Shown: positions 46,876 through 56,697, counted from the first letter of the stretch. The stretch is 64,000 bases of DNA from Enterobacter cloacae subsp. cloacae ATCC 13047 (GCF_000025565.1 NC_014121.1:4922216-4986215), one strand, 5' to 3'. Numbers and translations are program-made. Notes: generated by a model not told the origin, from the letters alone.

Positions 46876-47774
46876 GGTACCGGACTCACGGTTTGTTGAT
46901 AGCCAAGCCAGCCTTCCCGGCCAGCCATTTCACTTCGCACAATTTTGCCGACGGGCAGCGTACTGAGATCGTCTGGCAGCAGGTCGATCAACGGGCAGAA
47001 CTGAATCCCCTCCTGCGCCGCCAGCGTCAACAGCGCATCGAAATCATGCTGATACGCAATCCCTTCCACCTCGGCGTGGATGGTGTAGACCGGCGTGCCG
47101 GTGTCGCGATGTATACAGTCCAGAATGTAGCGGTTGAAGCCGTCGGCGGTCACCTCGCGCCCCACCACTTCATCCCAGGTGGGCAGCGTGACCGGGATTT
47201 GCACCGTGCCAACGCGGTTTTCACCGAGCTGCGGTAAAAATGGTCCGCTGCCCCGGCAATCGCTGTTGTAGCGAAACGCGAACGGCTCTTTGGCTTTCAC
47301 GACGCGTTGATCCGCACGCCATCCGGCCACGGCGGAGCAGCGCACCGACTGCCCGATAATGGCCTCCAGCTCCCGCAGACCACGCTCGATTTCCCGGGCC
47401 AGGCGAGGAATGTCCCAGACGCCCGCCCAGGCCTGCCAGGCATGGTGATCCCAGGCATGCAGGCCGACCTCATGGTGCTGCGCCGCTTCACGGATGATGG
47501 CTTCGTTACCCGCGCCGATACGCCTGCCGGGCCATGCGGTACCGGCCAGCAAAATATCCCAGCCGTAGAGCGATGCTGCGCGCGAGCGCAGCATTTTGAA
47601 CAGAAATGCCGGTTTAACCAGACGCCATAAATGACGTCCCATGTTGTCTGGCCCCACGCTGAAGAAGATGCTGGCACGCACATCGTGCTTGCTCAGCAGC
47701 GTCAGCAGTCCGGGAACGCCGTCACGCGTTCCCCTGAAGGTATCGACATCAATGCGTAAACCGACTTTTTTCAT
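46872..47774 (-). CDS. arnD: 4-deoxy-4-formamido-L-arabinose-phosphoundecaprenol deformylase ArnD
   Basis: Deformylase of the NodB polysaccharide deacetylase fold, 300 residues. The metal and catalytic residues appear in [11 protein letters not shown] near 6-16 and [14 protein letters not shown] near 95-108 (His pair HxxxH-like). It removes the formyl group from the lipid-linked sugar after ArnC, making the step irreversible. Overlaps arnA by 4 bases. Confidence 0.95.
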   Translation of the reverse strand: MKKVGLRIDVDTFRGTRDGVPGLLTLLSKHDVRASIFFSVGPDNMGRHLWRLVKPAFLFKMLRSRAASLYGWDILLAGTAWPGRRIGAGNEAIIREAAQHHEVGLHAWDHHAWQAWAGVWDIPRLAREIERGLRELEAIIGQSVRCSAVAGWRADQRVVKAKEPFAFRYNSDCRGSGPFLPQLGENRVGTVQIPVTLPTWDEVVGREVTADGFNRYILDCIHRDTGTPVYTIHAEVEGIAYQHDFDALLTLAAQEGIQFCPLIDLLPDDLSTLPVGKIVRSEMAGREGWLGYQQTVSPVP

Positions 47775-49753
47775 GAGGCCTGTTCCGACAGCTCCACGGT
47801 GCGCAGGAAGAAATCGAGCGTCTCATCAATGGTCTGCTCCATCTTCACCGTTGGCGTCCAGTTCAGGCAGCGCTTCGCATTGCGAATGCTCGGCTTGCGG
47901 TGCTCAACGTCCTGGTAGCCTTTGCCATAGTAGCTGCTGCTTTCCACTTCGCGGAATCCTGCAAACGGCGGGAACTGGTTACGCAGCGGATGGCGCTCGA
48001 AGCTTGCCAGCAGCATTTCGGCCAGTTCACGAATGCTCGCTTCGTTATCCGGGTTGCCGATGTTGATGATCTCCCCGTTGCAGCGGCCATCCTTGTTTTC
48101 AATGATGCGGAACAGGGCTTCGATGCCGTCGCTGATGTCGGTGAAGCAGCGTTTTTGTTTACCGCCTTCAATGAGCTTAATGGGCGAGCCTTCCACCAGG
48201 TTCAGGATCAGCTGGGTAATGGCGCGGGAGCTACCAATGCGCGCCGCGTTCAGGTTATCCAGACGTGGCCCCATCCAGTTGAACGGCCGGAACAGGGTAA
48301 AGCGCAACCCTTCTTTCTCGCCGTAGGCCCAAATTACGCGGTCCAGCAGCTGTTTAGAGACGGAGTAAATCCAGCGCTGCTTGTTGATCGGCCCGACTAC
48401 CAGGTTAGAGGTATCTTCATCGAAGTTTTTATCGGTACACATGCCGTACACTTCGGAGGTGGACGGGAAGATGATGCGCTTATCGTATTTCACGCAGTCG
48501 CGGATAATCTTCAGGTTCTCTTCAAAGTCCAGCTCGAATACGCGCAGCGGATTGCGGGTGTACTCAATCGGCGTGGCAATGGCGACCAGCGGCAGCACCA
48601 CGTCGCATTTTTTGATGTGGTACTCGATCCACTCGGAGTGGATGCTGATATCCCCTTCCACGAAATGGAAGCGCGGGCAGTCAAGGAAACGGCTGATGGC
48701 ATCGGAGCCAATGTCGAGGCCATAAATTTCGTAGTTATCGTCTTTCAGCAGACGCTCGGTCAGGTGGTTACCAATAAAACCGTTTACGCCGAGGATCAGT
48801 ACGCGGGTGCGGCGCTTAATTGCCACCACCGGGGCGCTGGTGATCAAGGCGCCGGGAACCAGCCCCAGAGACTGCGCCAGCTGCGCGCCCTGCACATAAA
48901 CGCCGTTGTCGGTCTGACCGGTCACGATCTCCAGCGCCTGCTCGCCGCAGCTAACAATCAGCGGAGAGACAGAGACGATAGTGCCCGGTTTCGCTGCCGG
49001 GACATCGTCGCGCACGCGGGATTTCCAGACGATGAATTTGCTGACGCCGGCAAAGCTATACGCCCCCGGCCAGGGGTCGGTCACTGCGCGCACCAGGTTG
49101 TGCAACTGGCGGGCGGGCTTGTTCCAGTCCAGACGGCCGTCTTCCGGCGTGCGGCGGCCAAAACAACTCGCCTTGCTCTCGTCCTGAGCGGTCTCGCTGA
49201 AGGTGCCGTTCAGGATGGTCGGCAGGGCATCACGCAGCAGGCTTTGTGCCACCGAGCAGAGTTTCTGATGAAGCTGCAGCGCCGTCTCATCCGCATCAAT
49301 GGCAACACGCTGCTGCGCGATGATGGCACCCGCATCCGCGCGGTGCACCATGCGGTGCAGGGTCACGCCGGTTTCAGTTTCGCCATTCACCAGCACCCAG
49401 TTCAGCGGCGCGCGGCCACGGTAGGCGGGCAGCAATGAGCCGTGAAGGTTAAATGCCCCTTTCGTCGCCAGACGTAAAATATCGTCGCAAATCAGGTTGC
49501 GGTAGTAGAACGAGAAGATGACATCCGGGGCGGTGTCGCGAATGCGATCCACCCACAGCGGGTGGTTGATATCGTCCGGCGCGTAGACCGGAATGCCGCG
49601 CTCGGCGGCGATACGCGCCACGGAGCCAAAGAAGTTATTCTCGCCTGCGGCGTCAGGATGCGTGAAGATGGCAGCGATATCATAACCCGCTTCAAGCAGG
49701 GCAAGCAGGCCCGCGCACCCCATATCGTGATAGGCAAAGACAACAGCTTTCAT
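47771..49753 (-). CDS. arnA: bifunctional UDP-Ara4N formyltransferase / UDP-GlcA decarboxylase ArnA
   Basis: A 660-residue bifunctional enzyme. The N-terminal formyltransferase domain (about 1-304) has [18 protein letters not shown] near 102-119 with the catalytic Asn/His, and formyl-tetrahydrofolate binding. The C-terminal SDR domain (about 315-655) has the Rossmann [12 protein letters not shown] near 318-329 and the catalytic Tyr-Lys in YSVSK near 463-467. It oxidatively decarboxylates UDP-glucuronate and formylates UDP-L-Ara4N. All landmarks are intact. Confidence 0.96.
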   Translation of the reverse strand: MKAVVFAYHDMGCAGLLALLEAGYDIAAIFTHPDAAGENNFFGSVARIAAERGIPVYAPDDINHPLWVDRIRDTAPDVIFSFYYRNLICDDILRLATKGAFNLHGSLLPAYRGRAPLNWVLVNGETETGVTLHRMVHRADAGAIIAQQRVAIDADETALQLHQKLCSVAQSLLRDALPTILNGTFSETAQDESKASCFGRRTPEDGRLDWNKPARQLHNLVRAVTDPWPGAYSFAGVSKFIVWKSRVRDDVPAAKPGTIVSVSPLIVSCGEQALEIVTGQTDNGVYVQGAQLAQSLGLVPGALITSAPVVAIKRRTRVLILGVNGFIGNHLTERLLKDDNYEIYGLDIGSDAISRFLDCPRFHFVEGDISIHSEWIEYHIKKCDVVLPLVAIATPIEYTRNPLRVFELDFEENLKIIRDCVKYDKRIIFPSTSEVYGMCTDKNFDEDTSNLVVGPINKQRWIYSVSKQLLDRVIWAYGEKEGLRFTLFRPFNWMGPRLDNLNAARIGSSRAITQLILNLVEGSPIKLIEGGKQKRCFTDISDGIEALFRIIENKDGRCNGEIINIGNPDNEASIRELAEMLLASFERHPLRNQFPPFAGFREVESSSYYGKGYQDVEHRKPSIRNAKRCLNWTPTVKMEQTIDETLDFFLRTVELSEQAS

Positions 49754-50733
49754 GGGTGTTTTTCCTCTTGAGAGACTTTGTGTTCCTGGCGGACAACACG
49801 TTGAATAAAGTAGCGCGGACGTGCGCGAACATCGTTATAGATACGGCCAATGTACTCACCGAGCAGGCCCATCCCGACAAACTGGGCGCCGATGAACATG
49901 AACAGCACGGCAAAGAGCATGAACACCCCTTCCGCCGCCCACTGGGGGCCAAAGACCAGACGCAGGACGACCAGCAAAACGGAAAGCGTGAACCCGGCCA
50001 GCGCGATAATGCTGCCAAAGACGCTCAGCAGGCGCAGCGGCGTGGTGGTCAGGCAGGTGATGAGGTCGTACATCAGGTTGATAAGACGCATAAAGCTATA
50101 CTTCGACTCCCCGTGCTCACGCTCGGCGTGCAGCACCGGGATCTCCGTCGCCTTACGGGCAAAGGTATTCGCCAGAATCGGAATGAAGGTGCTGCGTTCA
50201 TGGCAGTGCAGCATGGCGTCGACAATATGGCGGCGATAGGCGCGCAGCATGCAGCCGTAATCGCCCATCGCTTTGCCGGTGGTGCGCTGGATCAGGCGGT
50301 TGATGGTGCGGGAAGCCAGCTTGCGGAACAGGCTATCCTGACGATTCTGCCGTACCGTACCTACCACGTCGTACCCTTCGTCGGCTTTGGCGACCAGCCG
50401 GGGGATCTCCTCCGGCGGGTTTTGCAGATCGGCATCCAGCGTGATGACCAGATCCCCCGTCACGTGGCTGAACCCGGCCATAATGGCCGAGTGCTGGCCG
50501 TAGTTGCGGTTAAGCAGCACCGCGACGATATGGCTGCCTTCGGCCTGCGCAGCCTCGGTCAACATCAGGGCGGAGTTATCGCTGCTGCCGTCATCCACCA
50601 GCAGGATTTCGTAGGCTTTGCCCAGCGTCTCGCAGGCGGCGGTGGTGCGGCGGATCAGTTCGGGCAGGCTCTCCTGCTCGTTATAAACGGGGATCACCAC
50701 AGAAACTTTTTGTACAGGCGGCGCACTGAACAT
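49750..50733 (-). CDS. arnC: undecaprenyl-phosphate L-Ara4FN transferase ArnC
   Basis: GT2 polyisoprenyl glycosyltransferase that moves formylated Ara4N from UDP to undecaprenyl phosphate. The ATG at MFSAPPVQK gives 327 residues like E. coli; the frame continues 18 codons upstream but would overlap arnB. Motifs: [12 protein letters not shown] near 14-25, DDGSSDNS near 45-52, [10 protein letters not shown] near 96-105, and two C-terminal membrane spans near 235-300. It begins one base downstream of arnB. Confidence 0.95.
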   Translation of the reverse strand: MFSAPPVQKVSVVIPVYNEQESLPELIRRTTAACETLGKAYEILLVDDGSSDNSALMLTEAAQAEGSHIVAVLLNRNYGQHSAIMAGFSHVTGDLVITLDADLQNPPEEIPRLVAKADEGYDVVGTVRQNRQDSLFRKLASRTINRLIQRTTGKAMGDYGCMLRAYRRHIVDAMLHCHERSTFIPILANTFARKATEIPVLHAEREHGESKYSFMRLINLMYDLITCLTTTPLRLLSVFGSIIALAGFTLSVLLVVLRLVFGPQWAAEGVFMLFAVLFMFIGAQFVGMGLLGEYIGRIYNDVRARPRYFIQRVVRQEHKVSQEEKHP

Positions 50734-50734
50734 A

Positions 50735-51874
50735 TCAATGTCCTGCAAGCTGATGGAGCGCGGTAATGACGCGGGTTGTGTCGTCATGAGTCATGTCCGG
50801 GAAAAGTGGGAGAGAACAAATACGCGCGCTGTTCCATTCAGAATGCGGGAGCGATACATCAGGAAAACGCTCGCGGTAGTATTTTTGGGTGTGTGCCGTG
50901 CGGAAATGCAGGCCAGTGCCGATGCCCTTCTCCTTCAGGGCCGCCATCAGGTTATCGCGGGAGATCCCGCAGCGGGCTTCATCCACGCGAATAATAAACA
51001 GGTGCCAGGCGTGCACATGCGGCCATGATGGAATAGTGAGCGGCTGGAACGGCGTGTCGGCCAGCTCGCGCAGGTAGCGTTCGGCGATGTCCTGACGGCG
51101 TTTATTGGCCTGTTTCAGTTTGCCCAACTGCACCAGCGCCAGCGCGGCGTTGATATCCGCGAGGTTGTATTTAAAGCCGGGCGCGATCACTTCGGCCTGC
51201 GGCGCGCGGCCGTGGGTCTGGCGGTCATAGGCATCGACGCCCAGACCGTGGAATTTCAGGCTGCGGATTTTTTGTGCCAGCTGTTCGTCATCCGTCACCA
51301 CCAGACCGCCCTCGGCGCAGGTCATGTTTTTAATGGCGTGGAAGGAGAAAATTGCCGTGCCCTGCCAGCCCACGTGACGGTCTTTGTAGTACGTGCCCGC
51401 GGCGTGTGCCGCATCTTCGATCACCGGAATACCGTGACGTTCCCCCACCGCGCGGATAGCATCGATATCACATGGCGCACCGGCGTAATGCACCGGGATA
51501 ATCGCTTTGGTACGCGGCGTAATCGCGGCGTCTACCGCGTCCGGGGTGACCATCAGGGTATCTTTGTCCACATCGATCATCACCGGGTTTGCCCCCAGCA
51601 GAACGATCATATTCAGCGTGGAGACCCAGGTCAGGGAGGGGGTGATGACGTCATCGCCAGGGCCAATACCCAGCGCCATCAGGGTGACGTGCATCCCGGC
51701 CGTTGCCGAACTGACGGCAATGGCGTGGTGATTCCCGGTCTGCTGACAAAATGCCTCTTCAAGCGCCTGATTTTTCGGCCCGGTCGTGATCCAGCCAGAG
51801 GTTAATACCTCCTGCAACGCCGCGATTTCCTCATTACCCATTGAGGGGCGGGAAAAAGGCAAAAAATCACTCAT
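50735..51874 (-). CDS. arnB: UDP-4-keto-pentose aminotransferase ArnB
   Basis: PLP-dependent aminotransferase (DegT/DnrJ fold) producing UDP-L-Ara4N. From the second of two adjacent ATGs it has 379 residues, the usual length. The PLP lysine is in [13 protein letters not shown] near residue 182; SWITTGP (as [12 protein letters not shown]) and SSATAGMH are conserved. AAGGAAATTA precedes the starts. First gene of the operon and the one next to the candidate PmrA box. Confidence 0.95.
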   Translation of the reverse strand: MSDFLPFSRPSMGNEEIAALQEVLTSGWITTGPKNQALEEAFCQQTGNHHAIAVSSATAGMHVTLMALGIGPGDDVITPSLTWVSTLNMIVLLGANPVMIDVDKDTLMVTPDAVDAAITPRTKAIIPVHYAGAPCDIDAIRAVGERHGIPVIEDAAHAAGTYYKDRHVGWQGTAIFSFHAIKNMTCAEGGLVVTDDEQLAQKIRSLKFHGLGVDAYDRQTHGRAPQAEVIAPGFKYNLADINAALALVQLGKLKQANKRRQDIAERYLRELADTPFQPLTIPSWPHVHAWHLFIIRVDEARCGISRDNLMAALKEKGIGTGLHFRTAHTQKYYRERFPDVSLPHSEWNSARICSLPLFPDMTHDDTTRVITALHQLAGH

Positions 51875-51976
51875 CATTAATTTCCTTGCAATAAGAATGG
51901 CTGCTTTTGATATTAACCAATTAGCGGACCGTTTATTTCAACGGTTCATAAACTCATATCAAGGTAGCGCTCATTT

Positions 51977-51993
51977 CTTAGGGAAAAATTAAG
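51977..51993 (-). promoter_or_regulatory. candidate PmrA box upstream of arnB
   Basis: Minus strand reads CTTAAT-TTTTC-CCTAAG, one mismatch from the YTTAAK-N5-YTTAAK direct repeat bound by PmrA (BasR). It lies about 100 bases before arnB in an AT-rich gap. No strong sigma-70 promoter is visible nearby, as expected for an activated promoter. Confidence 0.65.
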
Positions 51994-52126
51994 AGAGGGA
52001 ATTAAAATGTTTTCACATGAATATAAATATCTTTAAAAACATAAAGTTATAAAGTTATGAATTATTTATTTTGTGACAGCACTCAATTTTTTCAAAATGT
52101 AACGTTTAAACCAAAGCTCAACAAAC

Positions 52127-52170
52127 AAAAAAAATCCCGGTTATTTCTTTAAAAACAGAAATAACCGGGA
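52127..52170 (-). terminator. padC terminator (14-bp hairpin)
   Basis: TCCCGGTTATTTCT (52135-52148) and AGAAATAACCGGGA (52157-52170) are perfectly complementary over 14 bp with an 8-base loop. On the minus strand the hairpin is followed by eight T, some 28 bases after the padC stop. A T-rich tract also follows on the plus strand, so it may work both ways. Confidence 0.93.
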
Positions 52171-52197
52171 ACTTTTCTTTTTAGTTAATTGTCGCGC

Positions 52198-52704
52198 TTA
52201 TTTTAAATTATTTGGGAAGTCAGCGGGCAATTCACTGGCCGCACACGCAATTATGCTGTCATCGTTGGCCCCACAGTCGCGCACGAAGGTAATGGTGGCA
52301 AATTCATCAATCACTTCTGTTGGATAGGCCGGACCTGCATCGCGATAGCTGTTCATCAGTGGAATGTGATCGTTCTGGAAGCAGACGGTTTTTTCCGGGT
52401 TGTTCATGACCCAACGCGGGAAGAAGATAGTGCTATGGAACAGTTTGTCCCCAAGGTTCACAATCAGGCTAACGTCGGTGCCGGTGGGTTCAGTCCAGGA
52501 AATTTTATAAATACTCTCACCTACGCGAACAACATACACCTGCTGATCTTTTACCCAACGATTCCCCACCAGGCCGCTGTGAATACGGTAGTCGATGGTA
52601 TTTTCATTTTTGATATAAATCTCGTAGTTCCAGCCATTATCGTAGGTATAAACCAGATGTTTGCCGATGAAGCCGCTTAAGTCGTGTTTGTCGAAGGTGC
52701 TCAT
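52198..52704 (-). CDS. padC: phenolic acid decarboxylase PadC
   Basis: Cofactor-free decarboxylase that turns p-coumaric, ferulic and caffeic acids into vinyl phenols. The 168-residue beta-barrel protein shows GKHLVYTYDNGWNYEIYI (near 14-31) with the conserved Tyr pair and Trp, and FPRWV near 95-99. Ribosome site AAGGAGACATTAT. It is divergent from a LysR-family gene, unlike Gram-positive padC, which is governed by PadR. Confidence 0.93.
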   Translation of the reverse strand: MSTFDKHDLSGFIGKHLVYTYDNGWNYEIYIKNENTIDYRIHSGLVGNRWVKDQQVYVVRVGESIYKISWTEPTGTDVSLIVNLGDKLFHSTIFFPRWVMNNPEKTVCFQNDHIPLMNSYRDAGPAYPTEVIDEFATITFVRDCGANDDSIIACAASELPADFPNNLK

Positions 52705-52769
52705 ATAATGTCTCCTTTGTTTTGATGAGACGATCCTATCCCTTCAAAAAATGAATGAATAACGCTATG

Positions 52770-52780
52770 TTTGAATCAAA
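52770..52780. promoter_or_regulatory. palindrome in the padC-lysR gap, possible operator
   Basis: TTTGAATCAAA is a perfect 5+1+5 palindrome in the 99-base divergent gap. It does not fit the T-N11-A LysR motif exactly, but its place between the two starts fits an operator. Weak evidence. Confidence 0.35.
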
Positions 52781-52803
52781 TTTATCCAAATTTTAGATTG
52801 ATT

Positions 52804-53685
52804 ATGCACAAGACGACGCTCGAACAATGGTCCTTGCTGGAGAAGGTGGTGGATGCGGGCAGTTTTGCCAGAGCCGCGGAAGAGACGCACCGCAGCCAGT
52901 CTTCCGTCAGCTATAACCTGGCGCTACTGCAGGAACGGCTGGGGGTGGCGCTTCTGGTGCAGGAAGGCCGTCGGGCGGTGTTGACCCCTGCCGGGGAACT
53001 GCTGCTCAACCAGGTCAAACCGCTGCTGAAAGCCTTCGCGTACGTTGAGACACGTGCGCTTACCCTGCGTAACGGAATGCGCACGCGGCTGGATCTGGTG
53101 GTGGACAATATCTTCCCCCGCCGTCGTCTGTTCGCCATCCTGCGTCAGTTCCAGCAGCAGTATCCGCAGACTCAGGTCCGTCTCACCGAAGTGCTGGAAA
53201 ATACCCGCGCCGATGCCATCAATGATGAAGCCGATGTGATGGTCTTAACCCGCCGCCAGGATATGACCGGGCTTGGCGAATGGCTGATGAATATCGACTT
53301 TGTTGCCGTGGCCCATCACCAGCATCCGCTCTTTCAGCTCGACGCGCCGCTGAACGACGACATGCTCCGCCCGTGGCCGCTGATTAAAATTGCGGACAAC
53401 CAGACCGCGGCGCACTCCGCCAGTGGCTCGTGGACCTTTTCCACCATTGACGCGGCCATTGAGGCGGTGATGTCGCAGGTGGGTTACGGCTGGCTGCCGG
53501 AGGAGCGCATTCAGACTCAGCTGGAACAAGGGGTACTGAAGATGCTGCCGCTCAGCCATGGCGTGCGGCGAGCCACGCCGCTGCACCTGATTGTGAAGCG
53601 CTCGCTTAGCCCGCTGGACGAACAGGTTGAGTCGCTATTGCGCCTTTTTAGCCAGGAGCCGTCATCGTCACCTGCTACGCTTTAA
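52804..53685 (+). CDS. LysR-family transcriptional regulator
   Basis: A 293-residue LysR protein. The N-terminal winged helix-turn-helix covers about 3-62 (SFARAAEETHRSQSSVSYNL near 19-38), followed by the linker helix and the effector-binding domain from about residue 90 (RLDLVVDNIFPRR). I start at 52804 (MHKTTLEQWS) since an upstream ATG has no ribosome site. Divergent from padC and adjacent to an SDR gene, so it may control one or both. Confidence 0.85.
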   Translation: MHKTTLEQWSLLEKVVDAGSFARAAEETHRSQSSVSYNLALLQERLGVALLVQEGRRAVLTPAGELLLNQVKPLLKAFAYVETRALTLRNGMRTRLDLVVDNIFPRRRLFAILRQFQQQYPQTQVRLTEVLENTRADAINDEADVMVLTRRQDMTGLGEWLMNIDFVAVAHHQHPLFQLDAPLNDDMLRPWPLIKIADNQTAAHSASGSWTFSTIDAAIEAVMSQVGYGWLPEERIQTQLEQGVLKMLPLSHGVRRATPLHLIVKRSLSPLDEQVESLLRLFSQEPSSSPATL

Positions 53686-53717
53686 GGTCCGAACGTTAAA
53701 ACGATAAGGAGCAGATG

Positions 53718-54512
53718 ATGAAAATCGACTTTACGGGGAAAGTGGCGCTGGTCACCGCCTCAACGGGTGGAATTGGCTTCGCCATTGCCAGAGGGCTGGC
53801 AGAAAGCGGTGCGGAAGTGATCGTCAATGGCCGCAGTACCGAGTCGGTGAATAAAGGTATTCAGCAGCTGCAGCAGGTGGTGCCGGGCGTGCAGGTGCGT
53901 GCCGCGATAGCTGATCTCAGCACGCCGGAAGGGGTCGAGTCGCTGCTGAAGGTGGCGAATAACGTGGACATTCTGGTCAACAATGCCGGGATTTACGGGC
54001 CGCAGGATTTCTATGCCACCGACGATGACACCTGGGAACGTTACTGGCAGACCAACGTGATGTCCGGCGTGCGTCTCTCCCGCGCGCTGCTTCCCGGCAT
54101 GGTGAAGAAAGGCTGGGGCCGCGTGGTATTTATCTCCTCCGAGTCGGCCTGCAATATCCCGGCGGACATGATCCACTACGGCGTGACCAAAACGGCACAG
54201 CTCTCGCTGGCACGCGGACTGGCGAAGTTCGTGGCGGGTAGCGGCGTGACGGTCAACAGCGTATTGCCGGGGCCGACGATGTCTGACGGATTCGCAGAGA
54301 TGATGAAAGACGAGATCGAGAAGACCGGTAAATCGCTGGAACAGCTGGCAAAAAAGTTTGTGATGGCCAACCGCCCCAGCTCGGTGATCCAGCGAGCGGC
54401 CACGGTTGAAGAGGTCGCCAATATGGTGGTCTATGTCTGCTCAGCGCAGGCCTCCGCCACGTCTGGCGCGGCGTTGCGCGTCGACGGTGGCGTGGTGGAT
54501 GACATTATCTGA
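53718..54512 (+). CDS. short-chain dehydrogenase/reductase
   Basis: SDR of 264 residues from the second of two adjacent ATGs (6 bases after AAGGAG). NAD(P) site TASTGGIGFAIA near 13-24, NNAG near 88-91, and active residues Ser-Tyr-Lys with YGVTK near 152-156. A substrate cannot be assigned. It lies 30 bases after the LysR gene in the same direction, so it may be co-transcribed with it. Confidence 0.85.
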   Translation: MKIDFTGKVALVTASTGGIGFAIARGLAESGAEVIVNGRSTESVNKGIQQLQQVVPGVQVRAAIADLSTPEGVESLLKVANNVDILVNNAGIYGPQDFYATDDDTWERYWQTNVMSGVRLSRALLPGMVKKGWGRVVFISSESACNIPADMIHYGVTKTAQLSLARGLAKFVAGSGVTVNSVLPGPTMSDGFAEMMKDEIEKTGKSLEQLAKKFVMANRPSSVIQRAATVEEVANMVVYVCSAQASATSGAALRVDGGVVDDII

Positions 54513-54618
54513 GTGGCTCAGGCCGCAAGAATGAGAAAAAAAGCGTGAGGTTTAAGGACTGTGGCGCCAAAGCAGGTAAACTAACGAGCAGAATGTGTAT
54601 TTCAGCTAAGACGTATTT

Positions 54619-55281
54619 ATGACCAATATGATTGCCGACGAGACCGTGGCCAAATCTAACGTGCTCTCTGTCTTCGACTTTGATGGAACGTTAACACACC
54701 ACGATAGCTTCATCCCTTTCCTGCGTTTTGCCTTCGGGAAACGTTACTTCGCGGGACGACTGGTGCGTATGGCATTGCCGACGCTCCACTGCGTACGCCG
54801 CAAGCTAACGCGTGATGAGCTAAAAGAGGTGCTGATCAAAACGTTCCTGACGGGGGTGGATGAACACTGGTTACGTCAGCAGGCGGAAGCGTTTTGCGAA
54901 AAATACTGGAACAAGCTGATGCGCCCCGAGGGGGTGCTGGCGGTGGCGGCGGAGGTGAACTCTGGCGCGGAAGTGACCATCTGTTCCGCCTCTCCGGCAC
55001 TGGTGCTCCAGCCGTGGGCTGACAAGCTTGGCATCAAGCTGATTGGCACACAACTGGAAGTGAAAGACGGTAAGCTGACCGGGCGCATTACCGGCAACAA
55101 CTGCCGCTGCGCCCAGAAAGTCGCCAGACTGGAAAAGGTGTATGGCAATCTGAACGAGTACCACCTGCGCGCCTGGGGGGATACCCGTGGCGACCACGAA
55201 CTGCTGGCCGCAGCGCAGGATCCACACTGGCGGCACTTCCACCCACCGCGCAAGCGCCGCAACTCACCGATTAAGGGTTAG
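54619..55281 (+). CDS. HAD-IB family hydrolase (CicA/YfhB-like phosphatase)
   Basis: A 220-residue HAD hydrolase. Motif I DFDGTLTHHDS carries nucleophile Asp20 and general acid Asp22; motif II TICSAS near 114-119; motif IV GDTRGDHELL near 186-195. The subfamily removes phosphate from small lipid or sugar phosphates; the exact substrate is unknown. The basic C-terminus (PPRKRRNSPIKG) is notable. Divergence from E. coli YfhB is visible, so no symbol is given. Confidence 0.87.
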   Translation: MTNMIADETVAKSNVLSVFDFDGTLTHHDSFIPFLRFAFGKRYFAGRLVRMALPTLHCVRRKLTRDELKEVLIKTFLTGVDEHWLRQQAEAFCEKYWNKLMRPEGVLAVAAEVNSGAEVTICSASPALVLQPWADKLGIKLIGTQLEVKDGKLTGRITGNNCRCAQKVARLEKVYGNLNEYHLRAWGDTRGDHELLAAAQDPHWRHFHPPRKRRNSPIKG

Positions 55282-55330
55282 GTGCGGTCTGGTGCCCTCA
55301 CCCCGGCCCTCTCCCACAGGGAGAGGGAGA
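55282..55330. repeat. palindromic repeat, copy 5
   Basis: GTGCGGTCTGGTGCCCTCACC then CCGGCCCTCTCCCACAGGGAGAGGG, directly after the HAD gene stop codon and between convergent 3' ends. Confidence 0.85.
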
Positions 55331-55341
55331 AGAGCGTTGCA

Positions 55342-56367
55342 TCAGGCCTCACGTTTCCCCGGGAACATCACGCTCGCAATAATCCCCAGCGCCAGCACGC
55401 CTAATACCACGAACAGACTGGTCGTCGCGCCAATGCTGTAGCCGTGATGCCAGAAGTGATCTGTTGCATTCAACCCGAGCTTGAACGCCACGAAGAACAG
55501 CAGCAGGACCACCGCCTTCTCCAGGTGAACCAGATACTGCTTCAGCGCTTCCAGTACGAAATAGAGCGTACGCAGGCCGAGGATGGCAAACATCATGCCG
55601 CTGTAGATAATCAGCGGCTCGCGGCTGACGGCGATAATGGCCGGTACGGAGTCAAACGCGAACATCACATCAGACAGCTCCACGACCGCCACGCAAAGTA
55701 ATAATGGCGTCGCGTAACGTTTCGCTTTTTTGACGCGCCCAACCATTACGTCCTGGTTTTCTGGTTTTTCCAGCTCCGCATCCACCTCTTTCTGGGTCAG
55801 AATAAAGGCGTGGCTGCTGATTTTCGGCCAGACAGGATAGAAGCGTTTCACCAGCCGATAGGCCAGGTGACCGGAGTAATCTTCAACCTCGTCGCTCTCT
55901 TCGTTGCGCCTGAGCATCATCACCGCCGTCCAGCCAACGACCAGCGCAAAAATAACCTCCACGTACGGCCCCAGACTCAGCAGGCTGGTCCCAATGGCCA
56001 CGAAGATACCGCGGAAGACAATCGCCCCCAGCACCCCCCAGTAGAGTACGCGGTGACGGTACTTATCCGGCACGCCGAACCAGGCGAAAATCGCCATCAT
56101 CACAAACAGGTTATCGACCGAGAGTACCTCTTCCAGCGCGTAGCCGGTGAGGAACAGGCTCGCCATCTCGGCACCGTGGTGAACATACAGGAACCCGGCA
56201 AACGCCATCGCCATTGAGAACCAGAAAACGGACCACATTGCGGCACTTTTCAGCGAGACAGGCTTATCGTGACGGTGCATGAAGAGGTCGATAAACATCG
56301 CCCCGACAGCCATCACCACAAAGACAACAACGGTTTCCGTCGGGAAACCGAGATGAGCAGTAGACAT
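55342..56367 (-). CDS. TerC family integral membrane protein
   Basis: A TerC/Alx family protein of 341 residues starting at MSTAHLGFPTE (AAAGGATTGTGT as ribosome site); about eight spans. Conserved acidic membrane motifs occur: LEEVLSVDNLFVMMAIFAW near 78-96 and VELSDVMFAFDSVPAI near 224-239, matching the two repeated SVDN/FAVDS Mn or metal-exporting motifs of the family. Closer in length and sequence to plasmid TerC than to Alx. Role probably metal export, including Mn(II); tellurite resistance is not implied on its own. Confidence 0.85.
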   Translation of the reverse strand: MSTAHLGFPTETVVVFVVMAVGAMFIDLFMHRHDKPVSLKSAAMWSVFWFSMAMAFAGFLYVHHGAEMASLFLTGYALEEVLSVDNLFVMMAIFAWFGVPDKYRHRVLYWGVLGAIVFRGIFVAIGTSLLSLGPYVEVIFALVVGWTAVMMLRRNEESDEVEDYSGHLAYRLVKRFYPVWPKISSHAFILTQKEVDAELEKPENQDVMVGRVKKAKRYATPLLLCVAVVELSDVMFAFDSVPAIIAVSREPLIIYSGMMFAILGLRTLYFVLEALKQYLVHLEKAVVLLLFFVAFKLGLNATDHFWHHGYSIGATTSLFVVLGVLALGIIASVMFPGKREA

Positions 56368-56697
56368 ACACAATCCTTTTGTAGAGGCAAAACACAAAAA
56401 CCATGCAGACTGGCATATGCCAGCAGAGAAAAAGATGGAACGGTTTTACAACGGTTCCCCCCTTCAAACCGCAGCTCTGTGGCTGCGCAAGGCGTGTACT
56501 TTACCTCACAACGTGGGGTGACGCATCTGCCGTTTAGGCGCTTTGCGTAACGCGCCTGATATGTGAGTCACCTCTTATTTACATAATTTAAACCTTCCAT
56601 TCACTGGATAAAAATAACGCAACGTCGCTATAGTGGTTTTGTTAAATAAAACTGAGTTGTACCTGATAAAACCAAGAACAGACCCTGCGAGGACACA
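56368..56697. other. divergent gap between the TerC gene and the MFS gene (about 330 bp)
   Basis: On the minus strand, a possible structured leader of the TerC gene with several stem-loops: CTGGCA/TGCCAG (56410-56423), GCAGC/GCTGC (56471-56486) and GGCGC/GCGCC (56537-56556). No yybP-ykoY consensus (GGGGAGUAG) is seen. The plus side carries the conserved promoter element at 56604-56642. No ORF is credible. Confidence 0.55.
56604..56642 (+). promoter_or_regulatory. 39-bp promoter module, copy A (before MFS gene)
   Basis: CTGGATAAAAATAACGCAAC then GTCGCTATAGTGGTTTTGT. It aligns without gaps to 58891-58929, 32 of 39 identical. It contains TATAGT as a strong -10 (56629-56634). It ends 55 bases before the MFS ATG. 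Confidence 0.75.

Larger units (their letters stand above)
51875..52197. other. intergenic region arnB / padC (about 320 bp, no gene)
   Basis: AT-rich gap holding the arn promoter region with the candidate PmrA box (51977-51993) and the padC terminator (52127-52170). No ORF with coding character is present on either strand; the plus strand contains only short open stretches. Confidence 0.6.

Noticed and set aside
50734..50787. 18-residue N-terminal extension of ArnC
   Set aside because: It would overlap the end of arnB, has no ribosome site, and E. coli ArnC starts at the corresponding Met.
56368..56580. yybP-ykoY Mn riboswitch
   Set aside because: The conserved GGGGAGUAG core was searched for by eye on the minus strand and not found.
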